Origin: an uncultured Bacteroidales bacterium
GTDB lineage: Bacteria; Bacteroidota; Bacteroidia; Bacteroidales; UBA932
Direction: 5' to 3'
Length of the DNA stretch: 5,170 bases
NCBI GenBank assembly: GCA_934702165.1
Contig: CAKUYG010000150.1
Coordinates: forward strand, 1-5,170
The position numbers and the translations under genes are program-made. This document shows, in pieces, positions 1 through 5,170 of this stretch. Numbering within the stretch: the first letter of the stretch is position 1; each line of letters opens with the position of its first letter. The notes beneath the pieces are model-generated. The model worked only from the letters and a program-made list of their open reading frames with translations, did not search any database and was not told where the DNA came from.

Positions 1-1466
<1,466 letters not shown>

Positions 1467-1478
1467 TCAATATTTATA

Positions 1479-1745
1479 TTACAGAACAGCGAGAATATCG
1501 GACTGCTTGACGATAAGATACTTCTTGTCCTCGAAAGTCACCTCGGTTCCAGCATATTTGCCGTAGATCACCTGATCCCCCGCCTTTACTTCCATCGGCT
1601 CGTCCTTTTTGCCCGGGCCGGCCGCTACAACCGTACCCTGCTGTGGTTTCTCTTTGGCGGTATCAGGGATGTAGATACCTGCCGCTGTCTTGGTCTCGGC
1701 CTCTTTAGGCTCGATCAGGACCCTGTCTGCTAATGGTTTGATCAT
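1479..1745 (-). CDS. groS: 10 kDa co-chaperonin GroES
   Basis: GroES is the heptameric lid that caps the GroEL ring and drives substrate encapsulation. The 88-residue protein is complete and of normal length for the family (about 88-97). It opens with [12 protein letters not shown], the canonical first strand. The mobile loop follows at about residues 16-33, with the GroEL-contacting hydrophobic tripeptide I-Y-I (24-26) after G23. Next come GTVVAAGPG, the roof hairpin region, and the conserved [15 protein letters not shown] and [13 protein letters not shown] strands. ATG at 1745 is chosen because translation from it begins exactly at the family's N-terminus. The leader is A/T-rich with no Shine-Dalgarno sequence. 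It is the first gene of the groES-groEL operon. No CIRCE/HrcA operator and no clear minus-strand promoter could be recognised upstream, although inverted repeats are present at 1780-1837. Confidence 0.98.
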   Translation of the reverse strand: MIKPLADRVLIEPKEAETKTAAGIYIPDTAKEKPQQGTVVAAGPGKKDEPMEVKAGDQVIYGKYAGTEVTFEDKKYLIVKQSDILAVL

Positions 1746-1779
1746 GATGTTATCGTTTTTAATATTATCCTGTTTTTAC

Positions 1780-1793
1780 CCGGCCTTCGCCGG
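1780..1793. repeat. GC-rich perfect hairpin in the groES leader
   Basis: Perfect inverted repeat CCGGC-CTTC-GCCGG, 5-bp arms and a 4-base loop, lying 35 bp upstream of the groES start codon. It is not followed by a T tract on either strand: T-rich DNA precedes it on plus, and A-rich DNA follows it on minus. It therefore does not look like an intrinsic terminator. If groESL transcription starts upstream of it, it would form a stem-loop in the 5' untranslated region. A role is inference only. Confidence 0.5.
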
Positions 1794-1795
1794 AC

Positions 1796-1822
1796 GGCAT
1801 GGACTGAATCAATGTCCGTGCC
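1796..1822. promoter_or_regulatory. 9-N9-9 inverted repeat upstream of groES, possible operator
   Basis: Arms GGCATGGAC (1796-1804) and GTCCGTGCC (1814-1822) are complementary at 8 of 9 positions, and the ninth is a T-G pair that can wobble in plus-strand RNA. The spacer is 9 bases. This is the same 9-9-9 geometry as the CIRCE operator bound by HrcA in front of many groESL operons, but the arm sequence is not CIRCE (TTAGCACTC/GAGTGCTAA). It sits 51-77 bp upstream of the groES start and just upstream of the lyase promoter. It could be a repressor site, an mRNA leader stem, or chance; the sequence alone does not decide. Confidence 0.35.
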
Positions 1823-1824
1823 AG

Positions 1825-1837
1825 TGACAATTTGTCA
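1825..1837. promoter_or_regulatory. Palindrome TGACAA-T-TTGTCA overlapping a promoter element
   Basis: Perfect 6-bp inverted repeat around a single central base. Its right half contains the TTTG/TTGTCA upstream promoter element of the lyase-like gene, so a dimeric regulator bound here would directly block or contact RNA polymerase. It is about 80 bp upstream of both flanking start codons (groES on minus, the lyase on plus), so it could affect either gene. No regulator family is assigned. Confidence 0.4.
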
Positions 1838-1862
1838 TTTGCGCGGATTTTAAGTAATTTTG
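1831..1862 (+). promoter_or_regulatory. Bacteroidota-type promoter for the lyase-like gene
   Basis: The upstream element TTTG (1831-1834) and the -7 element TAATTTTG (1855-1862, fitting TAnnTTTG) are 20 bases apart, within the spacing known for the primary sigma factor of Bacteroidota. The same DNA also reads as TTGTCA-N17-TAATTT, a fair sigma70-like arrangement. Transcription should start near 1868-1870, leaving an untranslated leader of about 50 bases that is A/C-rich and lacks a Shine-Dalgarno sequence before the ATG at 1918. The upstream element lies inside the 1825-1837 palindrome. Confidence 0.65.
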
Positions 1863-1917
1863 CACAGACAAATCACCACAATCATCAAGTCATACGACAG
1901 CATACCAATATCAATAA

Positions 1918-4689
1918 ATGAAAAGGACTTTGATTTTACTCTCCGCCCTGATGGCGACATTCAGCACCGTCAGAGCAGAATCCATTGATCTCCGATGGAT
2001 TGACAAAAGCCCGTCCTACAGCATCGGGCAGAGTTGGGGCGTGCCTTTCGCCAAAGGCACGATGAACGAATACGGGACTTTTGTCCTGAAAGACTCCTCC
2101 GGCAACATCGTCCCGTCCCAGCATAGGGTTCTGGCACGGTATTCTGACGGCAGTGTGAAATGGATGGGCTTCGATGCGACCATCTGCCCTTCCCAAGCGT
2201 CAGGACTGACGCTTGAAGCCATCACGGCAGACAGGCGTACGGCACGCAAAGCAGCCAAGATGGCCAAAACAGGGACCAAGGATGCCGGAAGCATGGTTAA
2301 AGCGGACGATTCAGGACAAATCGTCATCGACAACGGACTGTATCAAATCACATTCCCGAAAAGCGGCAGCAAACTGGTGAGCAGTATAATGTTGGACGGC
2401 AAGCAGATAGCATCCGACGGGCGTCTGGTCTGCCAGCTCGAGAAACGCTCCGGGGAGGAAAACGGACGGCTCGAATTTGAAAATTTTGAGAGCAACGTCT
2501 CATCGGCCACTGTTGACCGCAGCGGTGACGTCGCCGCCGTCGTCAAGATCGAAGGCAGGCACAAGGCTCTGGACGGCAGCCGCGAGTGGCTTCCTTTCTG
2601 CGTCCGCTTCTATATATATAAAGGCGCACAGCCGATGAAGATTGTACACAGCTTCGTTTTCGACGGAGATGAACACAAGGACTACATCAAAGGACTCGGG
2701 ATCGAATTCTCGCTTCCTTTCCGCGAACAGCTGCAAAATCGCCATGTGTCCTTCGCCGGAGAAGGTGACGGGCTCTGGCAGGAAAGCGTCGAGCCGCTTC
2801 TCGGACAGCTCTACGTCCTTAAGCCGGGAGAGCGCCCTTCTTCTGGCATGCCAGGAGCAAGCACGTTGCAGGTCGCAGGGAAGAGGATTCCGAACTACGA
2901 AGAGTATCCGGAATACGGAAAGATGAATCTTGACAACTGGGCCAAATACAACGATTACAAGCTCGTACAGATCAACTCCGACGGATTCACCATACAGAAG
3001 AGGACAGGAAGCCACAGCTGTTGGTTCGGCACCGCCGGAGGACGCAGAGCACGCGGATTCGCTCTTGCCGGCGATGTGTCCGGAGGACTTGGAGTATCTC
3101 TGAAAAATTTCTGGCAGTCCTTCCCTGCAGAAATTGAGGCAAATGACATGCGCACAGACAAGGGGAAGCTTACCGTCTGGATGTGGAGCCCGGAAGCAGA
3201 CGCCATGGATCTGCGCCACTATGACATAGAGGGACACGACCTGAGATCCTCTTACGAGGACTGGGTCGAAGGCTATGACACCCCTTATGGCATCGCCCGC
3301 ACCAGCGAACTCATGCTCTTCCCTTATGGTGAGATGCCTTCAAGAACTGAGATTTCAGACATGGCGAATATAGGACAGGACATCGTACAGATGATGGTCA
3401 CGCCTCAGTACCTCCATGATGCCGGGGCTTTCGGTGTATGGTCTCTGCCTGCCAAAAACGGCAACGACACCCAGCAGTACCTCGAAAGACAGATTGACAA
3501 ATATCTCAGATACTACGAGATCTGTGTGGAGAGCCAGAGATGGTATGGATTCTGGAACTACGGGGACGTGATGCACTCCTACAACCCTGACCGCCACTGC
3601 TGGAACTATGACGCAGGCGGCAGGGCATGGGACAACACCGAACTCGAGACAGACCTCTGGCTATGGTTCGGATTCATACGTTCCGGCAGGCCGGATTTCT
3701 TCAGGATGGCGACAGCCATGACGCGCCACACCTCCGAGGTGGACGCCTACCACATCGGCAGGATGAAAGGCCTCGGCACACGTCACAATGTGAGCCACTG
3801 GGGATGCGGAGCAAAAGAGGCCCGCGTGGGGCAGGCCTGGTGGAAGAGGTATTATTATTATCTCACCACAGACGACAGGCTTGGCGATCTCATGCACGAG
3901 TCGGTTGACGCCGACCAGGCCATAGTGGAGTTCGACCCGCTCGTCAGAGCACAGCCGCGCTCGGAATTCCCCACAGCGCAGCCTACCCGTCTGCGCTGGG
4001 GACCGGACTGGACCTCTCTTGTAGGAAACTGGTTCACCGAATGGGAGCGCACGGGAGACAAGAAATGGCTCGACAAGATCAACGCAGGCATGAATTCCCT
4101 ATGCAACCTTCCGAACGGACTGTTTACAGGTCAGGGGCCTTACGGCTACGATCCGCAGACCGGCGTGCTCACCTACGAGGGAGACCCGGACTGGATCACC
4201 AACAAGAACCACCTTGCCAATCTGCAAAGCAGCGTAGAGGTGTTCATGGAAGTACTGGACGAGGTTGACAACAAGAAATTCACCAACGTGTGGCTTGATT
4301 ACGCCAGCTGGTATGGCGTCCCTAAAGACGATCCGATCCGCGAACTCCCGGAAAACGCCAAATACAAGAACTGGTGGGGACACTGGAACATCCCGAGGCT
4401 CACTGCCATAGCCGCAGCACGCAAGAATGACACGTACCTGGCGAATACCGCCTGGAGGAGATTCCTCAGCGGCGTCATCGGCCCGGACGGAAAGGTGGCC
4501 GAGAGAGTAAGTCTGATCCCGATCAAGGGACCGGACGTGCTGGAAGCGTCAGTGGAAGATCCGAACGTCAGCACCAACGATGTCGCACAGTGGAATCTTG
4601 AAGCGATCATAATGCAGGAACTGCTGAAAGACTCAATCCCGGCCCTCAAGGACATCGCACCAGCTCAGCAGCAACCACGGCGCAGATAA
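1918..4689 (+). CDS. Secreted exo-rhamnogalacturonan lyase-like protein (PcRGLX/YetA type, PL26-related)
   Basis: The 923-residue protein is probably a periplasmic or secreted polysaccharide-degrading enzyme. It begins with a signal peptide (MKR, hydrophobic core about 4-15, cleavage predicted after V-R-A20; no lipobox cysteine). About 21-100 form the N-terminal RIFT-barrel-like domain (WGVPFAKGTMN, then VLARYSDGSVKWMGFDA at 71-87). About 130-440 look like the central beta-sandwich. About 455-905 form an alpha/alpha toroid dense in conserved aromatic and polar residues: WYGFWNYGDVMHSY (542-555), WNYDAGGRAWDNTE (562-575), YHIGRMKGLGTRHNVSHWG (611-629). This architecture is that of the Penicillium PcRGLX / Bacillus YetA family, whose characterised fungal member releases unsaturated disaccharides from rhamnogalacturonan I. 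H553, H560, Y564, R569, H612, R622, H623 and H627 are candidate active-site residues by conservation-like context, not proven. The protein has eight cysteines outside the signal peptide and a basic linker at 105-130. The gene stands alone, divergent from groES and convergent with the methyltransferase gene, with its own promoter and no SusC/SusD or other glycan genes nearby. The family call is firm from remembered family wording; the substrate is unknown and a glycoside hydrolase-like activity is not excluded. Confidence 0.8.
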   Translation: MKRTLILLSALMATFSTVRAESIDLRWIDKSPSYSIGQSWGVPFAKGTMNEYGTFVLKDSSGNIVPSQHRVLARYSDGSVKWMGFDATICPSQASGLTLEAITADRRTARKAAKMAKTGTKDAGSMVKADDSGQIVIDNGLYQITFPKSGSKLVSSIMLDGKQIASDGRLVCQLEKRSGEENGRLEFENFESNVSSATVDRSGDVAAVVKIEGRHKALDGSREWLPFCVRFYIYKGAQPMKIVHSFVFDGDEHKDYIKGLGIEFSLPFREQLQNRHVSFAGEGDGLWQESVEPLLGQLYVLKPGERPSSGMPGASTLQVAGKRIPNYEEYPEYGKMNLDNWAKYNDYKLVQINSDGFTIQKRTGSHSCWFGTAGGRRARGFALAGDVSGGLGVSLKNFWQSFPAEIEANDMRTDKGKLTVWMWSPEADAMDLRHYDIEGHDLRSSYEDWVEGYDTPYGIARTSELMLFPYGEMPSRTEISDMANIGQDIVQMMVTPQYLHDAGAFGVWSLPAKNGNDTQQYLERQIDKYLRYYEICVESQRWYGFWNYGDVMHSYNPDRHCWNYDAGGRAWDNTELETDLWLWFGFIRSGRPDFFRMATAMTRHTSEVDAYHIGRMKGLGTRHNVSHWGCGAKEARVGQAWWKRYYYYLTTDDRLGDLMHESVDADQAIVEFDPLVRAQPRSEFPTAQPTRLRWGPDWTSLVGNWFTEWERTGDKKWLDKINAGMNSLCNLPNGLFTGQGPYGYDPQTGVLTYEGDPDWITNKNHLANLQSSVEVFMEVLDEVDNKKFTNVWLDYASWYGVPKDDPIRELPENAKYKNWWGHWNIPRLTAIAAARKNDTYLANTAWRRFLSGVIGPDGKVAERVSLIPIKGPDVLEASVEDPNVSTNDVAQWNLEAIIMQELLKDSIPALKDIAPAQQQPRRR

Positions 4690-4691
4690 GC

Positions 4692-5170
4692 TCAGAGCAG
4701 TCCGGAGCGGAACTGCCAGAGGACGATGCCTACGGAGACTGAGACGTTGAGGGAGTGCTTGGAGCCGAACTGGGGAATCTCAAGCGAAAAGTCCGATGCG
4801 TCCACGACATCCTGACGCACGCCATCCACTTCATTTCCGAAGACAAAAGCGTAGAGGCCGCCTTTCTCAGGACAGAAGTCCTGCAGAGAGACGGCCTTTT
4901 CGGTCTGTTCTATACTTATAATTATATAGCCTTCTTCCTTGAGCCGTCCGATCGCCATCATGGTGTCATCGAAATGCTCCCACGGGAGGCTGTTCTCCGC
5001 TCCGAGGGCTGATTTGTGTATCTCGGCTGATGGAGGACACGCGCAAATGCCGCAAAGCATGATCCTGTCCACCTTGAAAGCATCGCTGCTTCGAAAAGCG
5101 CTCCCCACATTGTGCGCGCTGCGGATGTTGTCCAGAACCACCACAGCCCCGGAAGGGGGAAGGTCTCTGT
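4692..5170 (-). CDS. SpoU/TrmH-family RNA 2'-O-methyltransferase, 5' end cut by window edge
   Basis: This is a SAM-dependent SPOUT-class enzyme expected to methylate a ribose 2'-OH in tRNA or rRNA. The visible part is 158 residues. The frame is open to the window edge and reads RDLPPSGAVVVLDN into the first motif, so the GTG at 5144 is probably not the start; Bacteroidales homologues begin a further 10-20 residues upstream. Motif 1 is NIRSAHNVGSAFR (visible residues 14-26, with the catalytic-type arginine and N-V-G). Motif 2 is FVFGNEVDGV (G111-N112-E113). Motif 3 is IPQFGSKHSLNVSVSVGI (131-148), which together with motif 2 forms the trefoil-knot SAM pocket. The visible part contains the catalytic core only, with no room for an L30e-like substrate domain, which matches the short (about 175-residue) Bacteroidota subfamily whose target base is not settled. 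The stop is 2 bp from the lyase stop, so the genes converge. Confidence 0.93.
   Translation of the reverse strand, partial: RDLPPSGAVVVLDNIRSAHNVGSAFRSSDAFKVDRIMLCGICACPPSAEIHKSALGAENSLPWEHFDDTMMAIGRLKEEGYIIISIEQTEKAVSLQDFCPEKGGLYAFVFGNEVDGVRQDVVDASDFSLEIPQFGSKHSLNVSVSVGIVLWQFRSGLL
4697..4716. terminator. Imperfect hairpin at the convergent gene ends, weak terminator candidate
   Basis: GCAGTCCG and CGGAACTGC pair around a 3-base loop with one bulged A. The hairpin lies just past the lyase stop codon and within the last codons of the convergent methyltransferase gene. It is the only obvious stem at this junction, so it could help end transcription from one or both sides. Neither strand has a proper T tract after it, which argues against a standard intrinsic terminator. 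Confidence 0.25.

Noticed and set aside
1780..1793. Hairpin considered as an intrinsic terminator
   Set aside because: No T tract follows the stem on either strand. The T-rich bases lie before it on plus, and the minus side continues A-rich into the groES leader.
1746..1917. Minus-strand promoter for groESL and a CIRCE operator
   Set aside because: I found no TAnnTTTG with a correctly spaced TTTG on the minus strand, no convincing sigma70-like pair, and no TTAGCACTC/GAGTGCTAA repeat. A groESL promoter must exist, but I cannot place it.
2611..2622. TATATATATA tract as a possible promoter or simple repeat
   Set aside because: It encodes Y-I-Y-K in a beta strand of the lyase and has no paired promoter element or downstream gene start.
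2500..3237. 245-codon open frame on the minus strand inside the lyase-like gene
   Set aside because: It lies wholly antisense to a gene with clear family similarity, its translation resembles no known protein and has no sensible domain pattern, and it is explained by the composition of the real coding strand.
3848..3862. Short TAT/ATT trinucleotide run as a possible slippage or phase-variation tract
   Set aside because: It is only four codons (YYYY) inside the lyase toroid, and slippage by one unit would keep the frame.
5142..5144. GTG at 5144 as the start of the methyltransferase gene
   Set aside because: The frame stays open upstream to the window edge and encodes LPPSGAVVVLDN, which matches the lead-in to motif 1 in homologues. 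The true start is probably outside the window.

Overview
This window looks like chromosomal DNA from a mid-GC member of the Bacteroidota, most likely Bacteroidales. Three things point there. The GroEL and TrmH-type protein sequences have the typical Bacteroidales wording. The start codons have A/T-rich leaders without a Shine-Dalgarno sequence. The one clear promoter fits the Bacteroidota -33/-7 pattern (TTTG ... TAnnTTTG). The genus cannot be fixed from the sequence alone.

Layout. Bases 1-1745 hold the groES-groEL chaperonin operon on the minus strand. GroES is complete (1479-1745). GroEL starts 18 bp downstream of it and runs off the left edge, with 486 complete codons visible. Bases 1746-1917 are a divergent intergenic region. 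It contains three adjacent inverted repeats (1780-1793, 1796-1822, 1825-1837) and a plus-strand promoter (1831-1862). Bases 1918-4689 encode one large secreted protein of 923 residues. Its N-terminal beta domain, central beta-sandwich and C-terminal helical toroid match the exo-rhamnogalacturonan lyase-like family (PcRGLX/YetA type, PL26-related). Bases 4692-5170 hold, on the minus strand, the 3' part of a short SpoU/TrmH-family RNA 2'-O-methyltransferase that runs off the right edge. Its stop codon is only 2 bp from the lyase stop codon, so the two genes converge.

How the genes relate. The chaperonin operon and the methyltransferase are housekeeping genes. The lyase-like gene is a single-gene transcription unit between them, with its own promoter. 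No SusC/SusD pair, transporter, sensor or other carbohydrate-active gene is visible, so it does not look like part of a local polysaccharide utilization locus. I see no mobile element, CRISPR array, tRNA/rRNA or defence gene, and no evidence for a new multi-gene system. The points most worth a second look are the dyad cluster in the groES/lyase intergenic region and the unknown substrate of the isolated lyase-like enzyme.
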